Positions 33,927-43,854 of a stretch of DNA of 64,000 nucleotides are shown one piece after another. This DNA comes from an uncultured Dehalococcoidia bacterium. Its GTDB lineage: Bacteria > Chloroflexota > Dehalococcoidia > Lucifugimonadales > GCA-2712585. Position numbers and translations under genes: made by a program. The stretch lies in contig OX638324.1 of NCBI GenBank assembly GCA_951812825.1, positions 1,301,141 through 1,365,140 of the forward strand, written 5' to 3'. Each line of letters starts with the position of its first letter. Within the stretch, counting starts at the first letter, position 1. The notes under the pieces were generated by a model. The model made no database searches. It saw only the letters and a list, made by a program, of their open reading frames with translations, and was not told the origin of the DNA.

Positions 33927-35687
33927 ATGCAGATTCTCCTTCGCCTTGCGCGATATGGCTTTAGGTACAAGCGGTACCTCTTTCTTGCTTGGTTGTCGAT
34001 TCTGGGAGCCAACGCCCTAGCCCTCGCCGTCCCCTGGCTGATCGGCGACGCCGTCGACCAGGTCCTGACGGACGGCGACAGGCGCGGCCTGATTCTCCTC
34101 GGCGTTTCACTGGTGCTCATTAGCGTGGTGCGGGGCGCCTTCAGCTACGGCCAGACCTACTTCGCGGAAAACGTCTCCTCCCGCGTCACCTATACCCTCA
34201 AGAATAACCTCCTCAAGCGAATGCAGGGGCTGAGCTTCGCCTTTCACGACAAGCGGAACACGGGCGACCTTATGTCAGTCGTCACCTACGACGTAGAGAG
34301 CACCCGAATGTTCATCAACTTCGGCATGGTGCGCTCCCTCCAGCTGACTTTTCTGATTCTCGGCATAGCGCCGCTTCTCCTCATTCTCCACTGGCAGTTG
34401 GCGCTGATAAGCCTGGCCGGTGTGCCCATAACCCTGTACACCACCATGACCATCAGCCGTCGAATGCGGCAGATCTGGCGGTCCGTCCAACGCAGGATGG
34501 GCGTCCTCACCACGGTGCTCCAGGAGAACCTGGTGGGAATGCGGGTGGTCAAGTCCCTGGGCGCGGAGGAGGCGCAGAAGAAGCTGTTTCACGGGCACTC
34601 CTTCCAAGTCTCGGAACAGACCTTCGCTGCCAACCGGCTCCGCGTGGCGAATACTGCCTTCCTGACCTTCATGTACATCGGCGCCACCGGCCTCGTAGTC
34701 CTCTTCGGCGGTCGATGGGTGCTCGGCGGCAGCCTCACCCCGGGAGAACTGGCCACGTTCCTGCTCTTCCTGGGTCTGCTGGTCATGCCCGTTCGAATGC
34801 TCGGCTGGGCCGTCAACGTCTTCACCCGCGCCATGTCCTCCGGCGAGCGGATCTTCCAGATTCTTGACTCTCCCTCGCCCGTGGAGGACAAGAAGGGCGC
34901 AAACGAGATGGGCCACGCAGAGGGCGAGGTGGTCTTCGACAATGTCTCCTTCTCCTACAACGCCATCACCCCCACGCTCACCAACGTGAGCTTCCGCATC
35001 AAGCCGGGCCAGAGGGTCGCGGTGCTGGGCGCCGCCGGCAGCGGCAAGACCACCATCTGCAACCTTATTCCCCGCTTCTACGATCCAACCGGCGGCTCGG
35101 TGACCATCGACGGGGTGGATGTTAAGGACGTGACTCTGAATTCCCTGCGTCACAACGTAGGCATCGTCTTCCAGGACGTATTTCTCTTCCAGACCAGCAT
35201 TCGGGAAAACATCAGCTACGGCGTCAACGGTGTAACCGCCGAGGAGGTGGAGGAAGCGGCCAAGGCTGCCAATCTCCACGATTTCATCATGACCCTGCCG
35301 GACGGCTACGACACCCAGGTGGGCGAACGGGGCGTGACCCTCTCCGGCGGTCAGCGCCAGCGGCTGGCCATTGCCCGCACCCTGCTGGTAAACCCGCCTG
35401 TGCTCATTCTGGACGACTCCACCTCCAGCGTGGACGTGGAGACCGAGCGGTCCATCCAGAAGGCGCTCCGCCAGGTCATGGAGAACCGCACCACATTCAT
35501 CATTGCCCACCGGGTCAGCAGCGTGAAGGAGGCGGACCTGATCCTGGTACTGAAGGACGGTGTGATTGCCGCCCAGGGCACCCACGACGAGCTAATTGCC
35601 GAGGACGGCTTCTACAAAAACATCTACGAACTGCAACTGCTGCCGGGTGAGGAAGTATTCCTTGAATCGGCGGTGACCCGTGACTAA
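33927..35687 (+). CDS. ABC exporter, half-transporter with degenerate ATP site
   Basis: A 586-residue type IV exporter half: six membrane helices in residues 1-310, then an ATPase domain with Walker A GAAGSGKTT (about 367), Q-loop FQDVFLFQ, canonical LSGGQRQRLAIA, and Walker B VLILDDSTSSVD. The catalytic glutamate after Walker B is replaced by aspartate, as in the degenerate-site subunit of heterodimeric exporters (TM287, BmrC, LmrC). The partner follows 25 bases downstream. Substrate unknown; lipids or drugs are typical. Confidence 0.9.
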   Translation: MQILLRLARYGFRYKRYLFLAWLSILGANALALAVPWLIGDAVDQVLTDGDRRGLILLGVSLVLISVVRGAFSYGQTYFAENVSSRVTYTLKNNLLKRMQGLSFAFHDKRNTGDLMSVVTYDVESTRMFINFGMVRSLQLTFLILGIAPLLLILHWQLALISLAGVPITLYTTMTISRRMRQIWRSVQRRMGVLTTVLQENLVGMRVVKSLGAEEAQKKLFHGHSFQVSEQTFAANRLRVANTAFLTFMYIGATGLVVLFGGRWVLGGSLTPGELATFLLFLGLLVMPVRMLGWAVNVFTRAMSSGERIFQILDSPSPVEDKKGANEMGHAEGEVVFDNVSFSYNAITPTLTNVSFRIKPGQRVAVLGAAGSGKTTICNLIPRFYDPTGGSVTIDGVDVKDVTLNSLRHNVGIVFQDVFLFQTSIRENISYGVNGVTAEEVEEAAKAANLHDFIMTLPDGYDTQVGERGVTLSGGQRQRLAIARTLLVNPPVLILDDSTSSVDVETERSIQKALRQVMENRTTFIIAHRVSSVKEADLILVLKDGVIAAQGTHDELIAEDGFYKNIYELQLLPGEEVFLESAVTRD

Positions 35688-35712
35688 GATGCAGACAGGA
35701 CGGGAGCGCTAG

Positions 35713-37524
35713 ATGTACGGCTGGAAGAGCGCAACCAGCGCGGACGCCTTTGACCACCGGCGCGGAGGACTAAAGGACTTCAAAATACTTCTGCGGCTCA
35801 TGCACTACACCACCCCCTACCGGGGCCTGGTGGCGCTCGGGCTGATTACCATGGTGATCTACACCGCGACCATGGTCGCAACGCCCATCATCATCCTGCT
35901 GGCCGTCGAGGCCATCGTCCCGCCGGATCAGAGCATGTCGCGGCTGACATGGCTGGTGGTCCTGTTCTTCGTGAACGCCGGCGTGCAGTATCTCACCCAC
36001 TACATACACCAGGTGGCCATGGCCCGCGTGTCTCAGAACCTGCTTCTGGACGTTCGCGACGACATGTTCAACCATCTGCAGTCGCTGTCCATGTCCTACT
36101 ACGACAAGTCGCAGATGGGCCGAATCATGTCCCGCCTGCAGAACGACGTCTTCCAGATTCAGGAGTTCCTGACCCAATTCTCCATGACCATCGGCGACCT
36201 GCTTACCATTGGGGCCATCGTCGTGACCATGTACTTCATCGACTGGCAGCTGGCGCTGATTACTCTGTCGGTGGTTCCGCCGCTGCTGGTAATCATGCTT
36301 ATCTGGCAGAACCTCTCCTGGCCCCGCTTCATGCGGGTGCGGACGGCCCTGGCCATCGTCAACGGCAACCTGCAGGAGAACGTATCCGGCATGAGGGTCA
36401 TCCAGAGCATGAACCGGGAGGAGAAGAACTACAAACACTTCCGCAGCCTCAATCGAGACCACCGGGAGGCCCAGCTCAGCTCCCAGAGGTTCGCCGCTTC
36501 GCTGATGCCCACCGTGGAGATTCTCAGCGGGACCGCGATGGCCTTGATAGTGATATTTGGCGGCCTGATGACGCTCAACGGCGGCTTGGCGGTGGGCGTC
36601 GTCGTTGCCTTCGCCCTCTACGTGCAACGCTTCTTTGAGCCCATTCGCAACCTGACCATGCAGTACACGCAGATGCAGCGAGCGATGACTTCCGCCTCCC
36701 ACATCTTCGAGCTCATCGACGAGAAGCCGCAGATAGTGGACAAGCCCAACGCGGTGCGCATGCCCCAGATTCAGGGCAAGGTGGAATTCGACAACGTGCA
36801 CTTCAGCTACACGCCCGACGTAGAAGTTCTGAAAGGCATCGACCTGACGATGAACCCCGGCGAGACCATCGCCGTCGTGGGGGCCACCGGCGCGGGAAAG
36901 ACGACCCTTTCATCCCTGATCCTCCGTCTCTACGACGTTACCGGCGGCAGCATCAGGGTCGACGGCTACGATGTCCGAGAAGTAAACCGCACCTCGCTGG
37001 TGACCCAGATCGGCACGGTGGTGCAGGAACCGTTCCTGTTTTCGGGAAGCATCAAGGACAACATCCGCTTCAACCACCCTCGCGTCACCGACAAGCAGAT
37101 TGAGCGGGCGGCCAAAACCGTTGGCGCCCACGAGTTCATCCTGAAGATGGAAAACGGCTACGACTCGCCCGTGGAGGAGCGTGGAATGAACCTCAGCGCC
37201 GGCCAGCGCCAGCTGATTGCCCTGGCAAGGGCGCTGGTATTCGACCCGCGCATCATCATCCTCGACGAGGCCACTGCGTCCGTGGACAGCCAGACGGAGA
37301 CGATGATTCAGGAGGCGCTCGGCGAGGTTCTGGAAGGTCGCACCGCCTTGGTAATTGCCCACCGGCTTTCAACCGTCCGAAACGCCGACCGGGTGATCGT
37401 CATGCACGAAGGGGAAATCGTCGAAGAGGGGAACCACGTGCAGCTACTGAAGACGGGCGGTGTTTATTCCAAGCTGTACCGGATGAACTTCGGCGACAAC
37501 GGGGTAAGCGAAACGGCACCCTAG
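35713..37524 (+). CDS. ABC exporter, half-transporter with consensus Walker B
   Basis: A 603-residue exporter half with six membrane helices, Walker [11 protein letters not shown] (about 389), and Walker [13 protein letters not shown] with its glutamate intact. Its signature motif is LSAGQRQ rather than LSGGQ, which completes the degenerate site of the heterodimer with the upstream subunit. The 3' end overlaps the ruvB stop on the opposite strand by four bases. Confidence 0.9.
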   Translation: MYGWKSATSADAFDHRRGGLKDFKILLRLMHYTTPYRGLVALGLITMVIYTATMVATPIIILLAVEAIVPPDQSMSRLTWLVVLFFVNAGVQYLTHYIHQVAMARVSQNLLLDVRDDMFNHLQSLSMSYYDKSQMGRIMSRLQNDVFQIQEFLTQFSMTIGDLLTIGAIVVTMYFIDWQLALITLSVVPPLLVIMLIWQNLSWPRFMRVRTALAIVNGNLQENVSGMRVIQSMNREEKNYKHFRSLNRDHREAQLSSQRFAASLMPTVEILSGTAMALIVIFGGLMTLNGGLAVGVVVAFALYVQRFFEPIRNLTMQYTQMQRAMTSASHIFELIDEKPQIVDKPNAVRMPQIQGKVEFDNVHFSYTPDVEVLKGIDLTMNPGETIAVVGATGAGKTTLSSLILRLYDVTGGSIRVDGYDVREVNRTSLVTQIGTVVQEPFLFSGSIKDNIRFNHPRVTDKQIERAAKTVGAHEFILKMENGYDSPVEERGMNLSAGQRQLIALARALVFDPRIIILDEATASVDSQTETMIQEALGEVLEGRTALVIAHRLSTVRNADRVIVMHEGEIVEEGNHVQLLKTGGVYSKLYRMNFGDNGVSETAP

Positions 37525-38579
37525 ATCAGCCGCTGCTGGGCATTGAAGCCATCCGGGGCGTACTCGACGCCCAGGTGGGCGTAGGCGCGGGGAGTGGCTG
37601 TCCGACCCCGGGGCGTCCGTTCCAGAAAGCCCAGCTGCAACAGGTACGGCTCGTAGATGTCCATAATGGTGTCGGCCTCTTCGCTGATGGAGGCTGCCAG
37701 GGTATGAAGTCCCACGGGTCCGCCGGAAAACTTTTCCACCAGCCCCCGCAGCAGACGGTGGTCCACTTCGTCCAACCCCAGGCTGTCTATCTCCAGCTTG
37801 TCCAGCGCCTGAAGGCACACCTTACCGGTAATCCGACCGTCGGCCATCACCTGGGCGTAATCGCGGGTGCGCTTCAGCAGCCGGTTGGCCACCCTCGGGG
37901 TGCCGCGGGAGCGGCTGGCAATCTCGGAGATTCCCCTCTTGTCCACCGAAACGTCCAGGATGTCAGCAGAGCGTTCGACTATCTGCCCCATCGCCTTGTT
38001 GTCGTAGAAGTCCAGCCGGAAGATGGACCCGAACCGGTCCCGTAGGGGCGGGCTGATCATGGCGTACCGGGTGGTTGCGCCGATGAGGGTGAAGGGATTG
38101 ACGCGAAGATTCATCGCCCGGGCCGCCAGCCCCTTCCCCATCATCCATGACAGGAAGAAGTCCTCCATAGCGGGATAGAGCACCTCCTCCACCACCCGGC
38201 TCAGGCGATGGATCTCGTCAATAAAGAGAACGTCGCCCTTGCCCAGGCTGGTCAGGATGGCGGCCATGTCGCCGGCCCGCTCGATGGCGGGGCCCGAGGT
38301 GACGCGGATGTTGACGTTCATCTCCTGGGCGATGATGTGGCCCAGGGTGGTCTTTCCCAGCCCCGGCGGACCGTAGAGCAGCACGTGGTCCAACGGCTCC
38401 TCCCGCATAAGGGCGGCTCGGATGGCGATGATAAGGTTGTCCTTCACCCGCTCCTGGCCGACGAATTCGTTGAGCAGGCGGGGTCGTAGGGAGGTGTCCA
38501 GTCCAGCGTCCTCCTGCCGGGTCTTGCCGGAGACCAGCCGGGGGTTGGGGTTGCTGCGGTTGGGGGGCTGCTTCTGCAT
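37521..38579 (-). CDS. ruvB: Holliday junction branch-migration ATPase RuvB
   Basis: About 352 residues: [19 protein letters not shown], Walker [37 protein letters not shown] (sensor/arginine finger) and the winged-helix C-terminus ending in [16 protein letters not shown]. It forms hexameric motors on RuvA-bound junctions. ATG 38579 gives the standard start; a frame extension upstream to 38708 is cysteine-rich and unlikely to be translated. Confidence 0.95.
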   Translation of the reverse strand: MQKQPPNRSNPNPRLVSGKTRQEDAGLDTSLRPRLLNEFVGQERVKDNLIIAIRAALMREEPLDHVLLYGPPGLGKTTLGHIIAQEMNVNIRVTSGPAIERAGDMAAILTSLGKGDVLFIDEIHRLSRVVEEVLYPAMEDFFLSWMMGKGLAARAMNLRVNPFTLIGATTRYAMISPPLRDRFGSIFRLDFYDNKAMGQIVERSADILDVSVDKRGISEIASRSRGTPRVANRLLKRTRDYAQVMADGRITGKVCLQALDKLEIDSLGLDEVDHRLLRGLVEKFSGGPVGLHTLAASISEEADTIMDIYEPYLLQLGFLERTPRGRTATPRAYAHLGVEYAPDGFNAQQRLI

Positions 38580-38635
38580 ACACAACCATAATAGGCAGGG
38601 GAGGCAAGGGCCGTCAACGAAAGAAGGGACGAGCT

Positions 38636-38665
38636 TTGTTGCATAAGAACAAAAGATGGTATAAT
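38636..38665 (+). promoter_or_regulatory. Promoter upstream of the PaREP1-like pair
   Basis: TTGTTG at 38636-38641 and a perfect TATAAT at 38660-38665, spaced 18 bases, in the divergent region between ruvB and the gene at 38746. Confidence 0.6.
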
Positions 38666-38745
38666 ACCCAGACGTGAACGAGACAGGTAGACGAAAGATC
38701 GCTGCCACAATCTAATGCGTCGCCAACCTCGAAAGGAACTCGCAA

Positions 38746-39117
38746 TTGCAGAGAACAACCACCCACAGAGAACAGAGCCGCATATTCCTGGCCCAGGCCT
38801 ACGAGGAACTGGCCAAGGGCGATTTGCCGCAAGCCTCGGAGAAAGGGTGGGGCGCCACAGCCCAGATGCTCAAGGCCGTCGCCCAAAACCGAGGTTGGAG
38901 CAACTCAAAACATCGAGACATATACCAGGTCGTTTGGGACTTGATGGAGGAAACCGGCGACGAGGAACTCTCCGGCCTCTTCGGCGCCGCTTCCAGCCTT
39001 CACACCAACTTCTACGATCTCACATACCCCGCGCATTATATTCGGGGACTCCTCAGGCAAGTGGAGCGTTTGGTGGACAAGACAGAAGCGCTGCTCAATG
39101 GGGCAACCCAAGCGTAA
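38746..39117 (+). CDS. PaREP1/HEPN-like protein, copy 1
   Basis: A 123-residue helical protein: EQSRIFLAQAYEELAKGDL, ASEKGWGATAQMLKAVA and HYIRGLLRQVERLVDK. It matches the PaREP1 type of HEPN-related proteins, common in archaea and Chloroflexota and of unknown function. It starts with TTG. The next gene is a paralogue about 80% identical, with the first 23 codons almost the same at DNA level. Confidence 0.7.
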   Translation: MQRTTTHREQSRIFLAQAYEELAKGDLPQASEKGWGATAQMLKAVAQNRGWSNSKHRDIYQVVWDLMEETGDEELSGLFGAASSLHTNFYDLTYPAHYIRGLLRQVERLVDKTEALLNGATQA

Positions 39118-39156
39118 GCAAATCGCCCATTATTCTTCCCACAGTCGAGTTTCAAC

Positions 39157-39522
39157 ATGCAGAGAACAACCACCCACAGGGAACAGAGCCGCATATTCCT
39201 GGCCCAGGCCTACGAGGAACTGGCCAATGGCGATTTGCCACAGGCCTCTGAAAAGGGGTGGGGCGCCACAGCGCAGATTCTGAAGGCCGTTGCTCTGGAA
39301 CGGGGTTGGAGCAACTCTAACCATCGAGACATTTACCAGGTGGTCTGGGACTTGCGCCTTGAAACCGACGATCCCGAATTGTCAGTCCAATTCAGTGCCG
39401 CGTCTTCCCTACACGTCAACTTCTATGAAATTAAGTATTCGGCTCAATACATAAGAGATCTTCTGCATCAGGTGGAGCGTTTGGTGGACAAGGTGGAAGC
39501 GCTGCTGGACACGCCAGCCTAA
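39157..39522 (+). CDS. PaREP1/HEPN-like protein, copy 2
   Basis: A 121-residue paralogue of the preceding gene, starting with ATG. Differences concentrate in the C-terminal half (residues 65-105), while the N-terminal 50 residues differ at only four positions, which suggests recent duplication or gene conversion at the 5' end. Confidence 0.7.
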   Translation: MQRTTTHREQSRIFLAQAYEELANGDLPQASEKGWGATAQILKAVALERGWSNSNHRDIYQVVWDLRLETDDPELSVQFSAASSLHVNFYEIKYSAQYIRDLLHQVERLVDKVEALLDTPA

Positions 39523-39612
39523 TTCCGCATACCAGGCCCTCTCCGGCCAAAAGGTCCCCATGCCGCCCTCGTCGCCGTTGCCTCGTTTTCGGCCAGCGTC
39601 TACAATAGCCCC

Positions 39613-40905
39613 ATGGTTCAGACGCAGATTCATCCTCCTTCGATAGCGCCGGTCCTTACACGTCCGCCAGTCCCGGAATCTTTCGACGACTACCTGGACG
39701 GGTTGAGCGACTGGCTCAAGCCAATCCTGCACCGCGTGGTGGAGGACGAGCAAGAGCTTTCGTCGGACGAGTCCCTGGCCTTGACCCACACATCGGCACA
39801 GAACCTGCCGGGTCTCTGCCGCGCCGCTTCCATACTGCGCGACCGGGGAAAAGGACGCGTCGTCACCTTCTCGCCCAAGGTGTTCATTCCCCTGACGCGA
39901 CTGTGCCGCGACTTCTGCGGCTACTGCACCTTCCGTCAATCGCCCACCGAGGCTGAAATGCTCTACATGACCACGGAGGAAGCCCTGGAGGTGGCCCGCG
40001 CCGGACAGCGGCTCGGCTGCACGGAGGCCCTATTCACCCTGGGGGAACATCCCGAGCAGCGTTACGCGGAAGCTGGCGAATGGCTCGGCAAAGCCGGTTT
40101 TCACACGACGCTGGAGTATCTGACCCACGTTTCTTCAGAGGTGCTGGCCAACACCTCCATGCTGCCCCACGCCAACCCGGGCGTCATGAGCCGCCGCGAG
40201 TTGGCAGCCCTCCGGCCCGTCAACGCCTCCATGGGCGTGATGCTGGAGATCCTCAGCGAGCGGCTCTGCTTCGAGGGAGGCCCCCACCACCTCGCCCCCA
40301 GCAAGCGCCCGTCGGTGCGGCTGAAGACCCTCGACCTCGCCGGCCAGCTGAAGGTCCCCTTCACCACCGGCATCCTGATTGGCATCGGCGAGACCCGCAA
40401 GGAGCGCATCGAGTCGCTGCTGGCCATCAGGAATTCGCACCGTCAATACGGCCACGTGCAGGAGGTCATCGTCCAAAACTTCCGCGCCAAGGCGGACACG
40501 GCCATGGGCGACCATCCCGACGCCGCAACGGAAGACCTGCTCTGGACGGTAGCGGCCGCGCGGCTGATTCTGGGCCCGTCGGTCAACCTGCAGGTGCCGC
40601 CCAACCTCAACCAAACCGACTACCCGCTGTTTCTGACGGCGGGCATCAACGATTGGGGTGGCGTTTCGCCCCTCACCATCGACTACGTCAACCCGGAAGC
40701 GCCGTGGCCGCAGATTTCTAAACTTCGCGAACGCACCGAAGCGATGGGCTTCCAACTGAAACCTCGCCTTCCCATCTACCCGGAGTTCTTCATGGACCGC
40801 GACGACTTCGCCTCCCCGGCCATGAAGAAGCGGCTTCTGGACATGTCCGACGGTGACGGATACGCCACGGGGGGTGTCGAAAGATATGTCAATGCATCAA
40901 ACTGA
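39613..40905 (+). CDS. cofG: FO synthase subunit 1 (7,8-didemethyl-8-hydroxy-5-deazariboflavin synthase)
   Basis: A 430-residue radical SAM enzyme. The cluster motif CRDFCGYC has cysteines at 98, 102 and 105, and CofG-type segments LGCTEALFTLGEHPE, LPHANPGVMS, and NDWGGVSPLTIDYVNPEAPWP follow. With CofH it makes the deazaflavin chromophore Fo of coenzyme F420 from tyrosine and the ribityl-uracil precursor of riboflavin. It is the first gene of a cofG-cofH-cofD-cofC operon. Confidence 0.93.
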   Translation: MVQTQIHPPSIAPVLTRPPVPESFDDYLDGLSDWLKPILHRVVEDEQELSSDESLALTHTSAQNLPGLCRAASILRDRGKGRVVTFSPKVFIPLTRLCRDFCGYCTFRQSPTEAEMLYMTTEEALEVARAGQRLGCTEALFTLGEHPEQRYAEAGEWLGKAGFHTTLEYLTHVSSEVLANTSMLPHANPGVMSRRELAALRPVNASMGVMLEILSERLCFEGGPHHLAPSKRPSVRLKTLDLAGQLKVPFTTGILIGIGETRKERIESLLAIRNSHRQYGHVQEVIVQNFRAKADTAMGDHPDAATEDLLWTVAAARLILGPSVNLQVPPNLNQTDYPLFLTAGINDWGGVSPLTIDYVNPEAPWPQISKLRERTEAMGFQLKPRLPIYPEFFMDRDDFASPAMKKRLLDMSDGDGYATGGVERYVNASN

Positions 40906-42205
40906 ACCCCAATCCCCCCGCTCCCTGGAAGCCCTCGTTAGCGCCATCGAACTCAAGGTGGGGCGGGCATTGTCCGACGCTCTCGAAGGCAAGGACATCT
41001 CCGTGGAGCAGGCGGTCACCCTCTTCGAAACCTCGGGCCTGGAACTCAACGCCACCCAGATGGTTGCGGACGAACTCCGACGCCGGACCGTAGGAGACCT
41101 GGTCACCTACGTGGTCAACCGAAACATCAACTTCACCAACGTCTGCATCAAGCGTTGCGGCTTCTGCGCCTTCAGCCGGGACCACCGGCAGGAGGAGGGC
41201 TATTTCCTGCCCATCAACGAGGTCATCCGTCGAGCAAAAGAGGCGTGGGACCTGGGAGCCACGGAGGTCTGCATCCAGGCCGGACTGCCCCCCCAGATGG
41301 AGGGCGACCTTTACGTCCGCATCTGCCAGGCTATCAAGGAAGAGCTGCCCGACATCCACATCCACGGCTTCTCGCCGGAAGAGGTCCTTTATGGCGCAAC
41401 CCGTTCCCGATGCAGCATCAAGGACTACCTGAAGGCGCTGAAGTACGCGGGCGTGGGCAGCCTGCCCGGTACCTCGGCGGAGATTCTCGATCAGGAACTT
41501 CGCGACCGGATAGCCCCCGGCAGAATCACCACGGAGAGCTGGATTGAGGTCATCACCACCGCCCATTCCCTGGGCATCCCCACCACCTCCACCATCATGT
41601 TCGGCCACGTGGAGACCAACGAGCAGAAGGCGCGCCACATCGCCCTAATCCGCGACGTTCAGAAGTCCAGCGGCGGCATCACGGAGTTCGTACCCCTGAG
41701 CTTCGTCCACGCCGAAGCCCCCATGCACTTCCAGCAGACCGTCGACGGCCTTCGAAGCGGCGCCACCGGCTCGGAGGTGGTGAAGGTCCACGCCATCGCC
41801 CGCATCATGCTGAACAACTGGATTCCCAACATCCAGGCCTCCTGGGTCAAGGAGGGGCTGCGTCTTTCCCAGATCCTCCTCCTTGCCGGGGTCAACGACC
41901 TGGGCGGCAGCCTTATAAACGAAAGTATCTCCACAGCGGCGGGGGCACAGCACGGCCAACTGGTGCGCCCTTCAGAGTTCCGTCGGACCATCCGCGACGT
42001 GGGCCGGGTGCCCGCCGAGCGGTACACCACCTACAACATCAAGCACGTCTTCGACGACCACGACGACCCCCAAGACCCGCTGGACCTGCTGGAGGGCAAC
42101 CTGGAGGAGCGGTTCGGGACCTACCACAGCATGGTGCAGATGAAGGGCTTCCGCTTCGTACATCCCAAGCGCCGGGACAAAGCCAAGTCCCCCACCGCTC
42201 TCTAG
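40886..42205 (+). CDS. cofH: FO synthase subunit 2
   Basis: A radical SAM enzyme of about 439 residues with cysteines at 87, 91 and 94 (CIKRCGFC) and CofH/MqnC-type segments GATEVCIQAGLPPQM, SLPGTSAEILDQELRDRI and TSTIMFGHVET. It couples tyrosine to the pyrimidine substrate before CofG closes the ring. Several starts are possible (40853, 40886, 40892); all overlap the end of cofG. Separate CofG and CofH are as in archaea and cyanobacteria, not the actinobacterial fusion. Confidence 0.92.
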   Translation: MSMHQTEPQSPRSLEALVSAIELKVGRALSDALEGKDISVEQAVTLFETSGLELNATQMVADELRRRTVGDLVTYVVNRNINFTNVCIKRCGFCAFSRDHRQEEGYFLPINEVIRRAKEAWDLGATEVCIQAGLPPQMEGDLYVRICQAIKEELPDIHIHGFSPEEVLYGATRSRCSIKDYLKALKYAGVGSLPGTSAEILDQELRDRIAPGRITTESWIEVITTAHSLGIPTTSTIMFGHVETNEQKARHIALIRDVQKSSGGITEFVPLSFVHAEAPMHFQQTVDGLRSGATGSEVVKVHAIARIMLNNWIPNIQASWVKEGLRLSQILLLAGVNDLGGSLINESISTAAGAQHGQLVRPSEFRRTIRDVGRVPAERYTTYNIKHVFDDHDDPQDPLDLLEGNLEERFGTYHSMVQMKGFRFVHPKRRDKAKSPTAL

Positions 42206-42211
42206 CATCCC

Positions 42212-43165
42212 ATGCCGGCGGAACCTCGGCCGGTGCTGGCCTTGGCGGGCGGCGTGGGCGGTGCAAAGCTGGCCCTCGGCCTTTCCCGCGTTCTCCCACC
42301 GGATGACCTCGTCATCATGGTGAACACGGGCGACGACGAGGAGTTTCACGGCCTCCACGTTTCGCCCGACTTGGACACCGTGATGTACACCTTGAGCGGC
42401 CTGGCCGACCCAGAGCGGGGCTGGGGACTCTCCGACGAAACATTTCAAGCACTGAAGATGCTATCCGCCTACGGCGTCCCAACCTGGTTCAACCTTGGCG
42501 ATCGCGACATGGCCACCCACCTCCGCCGCACCCAGCTTCTCCGAGAGGGACAGTCCCTCTCCAACGTGACAGCCGAACTCTGTGGGCGGCTCGGCATCGC
42601 TCACACGGTAGCGCCTATGACCGACGACCGGGTCCGTACGATTGTCGAAACTTCAGAGGGGGACTTATCCTTCCAGGACTATTTCGTCCGCAGGCGTTGC
42701 GAGCCGCAGGCGACGGCGGTCCGATTCGAGGGCGCCGCCGATGCCCAACCTTCCCCCACCTTCGACGAGGCTCTCGACAACGCCCGCGCCATCATATTCT
42801 GCCCCTCAAACCCCTTCCTCAGCATCGACCCCATCCTGGCCGTCGGAGACGTTCGCGAAAGTGTAATTCGCTTCGAAGGCCCCCGCGTTGTCGTCAGCCC
42901 CATCGTCGGCGGTGCGGCCATACGCGGACCGGCGGCCAAGATGATGCGGGAGCTTGGCCATCCCGTCTCCAGCCTCGGCGTCGCCCGCAAGTACGTTGGT
43001 CTCTGCGACCATTTCATCATCGACAACGCAGACGCCAGCGAGTCCACCAGCATAGAAGCCCTCGGCATGAAGGCCCACGTCACCAACACCATCATGAACA
43101 CAACAGACGACAAGGAAACCCTGGCCCGGTACGTCCTCCGGCTTCTCTATGAGGAAGATAGGTAG
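42212..43165 (+). CDS. cofD: 2-phospho-L-lactate (phosphoenolpyruvate) transferase
   Basis: A 317-residue CofD: LALAGGVGGAKLALGLSRVL, MVNTGDDEEFHGLHVSPDLDTVMYTL, FNLGDRDMATHLRRTQLL and SNPFLSIDPIL. It transfers the phospholactyl or phosphoenolpyruvyl group from the GDP/GPPG intermediate to Fo. It starts six bases after the cofH stop. Confidence 0.94.
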   Translation: MPAEPRPVLALAGGVGGAKLALGLSRVLPPDDLVIMVNTGDDEEFHGLHVSPDLDTVMYTLSGLADPERGWGLSDETFQALKMLSAYGVPTWFNLGDRDMATHLRRTQLLREGQSLSNVTAELCGRLGIAHTVAPMTDDRVRTIVETSEGDLSFQDYFVRRRCEPQATAVRFEGAADAQPSPTFDEALDNARAIIFCPSNPFLSIDPILAVGDVRESVIRFEGPRVVVSPIVGGAAIRGPAAKMMRELGHPVSSLGVARKYVGLCDHFIIDNADASESTSIEALGMKAHVTNTIMNTTDDKETLARYVLRLLYEEDR

Positions 43166-43173
43166 CCGCTGCG

Positions 43174-43824
43174 GTGGAGGTGGTGGCAGTCATACCAATA
43201 AAGCCCCTGGCGCAGGCCAAGTCTCGCCTTGCCCCTCATATGGAAGACAACCAGCGTCGCAGATTGGTAACTGCCATGCTGCGTAATGTCATTCGCGCGG
43301 CACGCGAAGTGTGCGCCGAGGTGTGGGTGTTGGGCGCAGACGATTCGGCCAAGTCTGTGGCATCGGGAGAAGGGGCCGTTTGGCATCTGGAAGCAGGGGC
43401 AAACATCAACGAAAGCCTCCGCCAGGTCTTCGAGGAGGCGTGGTCCGCAGGAAAGGCCCCCCTCTTCCTGCCAGGAGACCTGCCCTTCATCCACCCCAAA
43501 GACCTGACTGGACTAACTCCGACAACAGCTTCCAATTCCCTTCGCGTCCAACCACACCCCCTCCAGCCAAGAGTCGTCCTCTCTCCCGCTCGAAACGGTG
43601 GCGGCACCAACGCCATCCTGATCCCCCATCAGCTGCCCTTTCAGTTCCAGCTGGGGCCGGACAGTCTGTCGCGTCACGTGGCCGAGGCACGACGGCTAGG
43701 GGTGGATCCCTTCGTCCACAACAGCAACGGCCTGGCCAGGGACCTGGATACATGGGAGGATCTGCAGGAATACGAGAGTCTACATCCCGGCTTTCTGGCC
43801 CAACTGACAGGCGAGAAAGATTGA
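43174..43824 (+). CDS. cofC: 2-phospho-L-lactate (or PEP) guanylyltransferase
   Basis: A 216-residue nucleotidyltransferase: VAVIPIKPLAQAKSRLAP at the N-terminus, FLPGDLPFIHPKDL, and SPARNGGGTNAIL, followed by the family's DTWEDL near the end. It makes the guanylated intermediate used by CofD. Start GTG, 8 bases after cofD. With cofG, cofH and cofD it gives F420-0; the glutamate ligase gene cofE is not in the window. Confidence 0.9.
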   Translation: MEVVAVIPIKPLAQAKSRLAPHMEDNQRRRLVTAMLRNVIRAAREVCAEVWVLGADDSAKSVASGEGAVWHLEAGANINESLRQVFEEAWSAGKAPLFLPGDLPFIHPKDLTGLTPTTASNSLRVQPHPLQPRVVLSPARNGGGTNAILIPHQLPFQFQLGPDSLSRHVAEARRLGVDPFVHNSNGLARDLDTWEDLQEYESLHPGFLAQLTGEKD

Positions 43825-43854
43825 TGTGACGGATACGCGAACTACGCTACGGAG

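Noticed and set aside
33901-33928. Possible dif site
   Set aside because: The right 17 bases match the E. coli dif core and XerD arm at 15 positions, but the left arm does not match and the site overlaps a promoter and start codon.
34275-35585. Long minus-strand frame across the ABC exporter gene
   Set aside because: His/Gly-rich antisense shadow without recognisable domain; the plus strand encodes a complete exporter.
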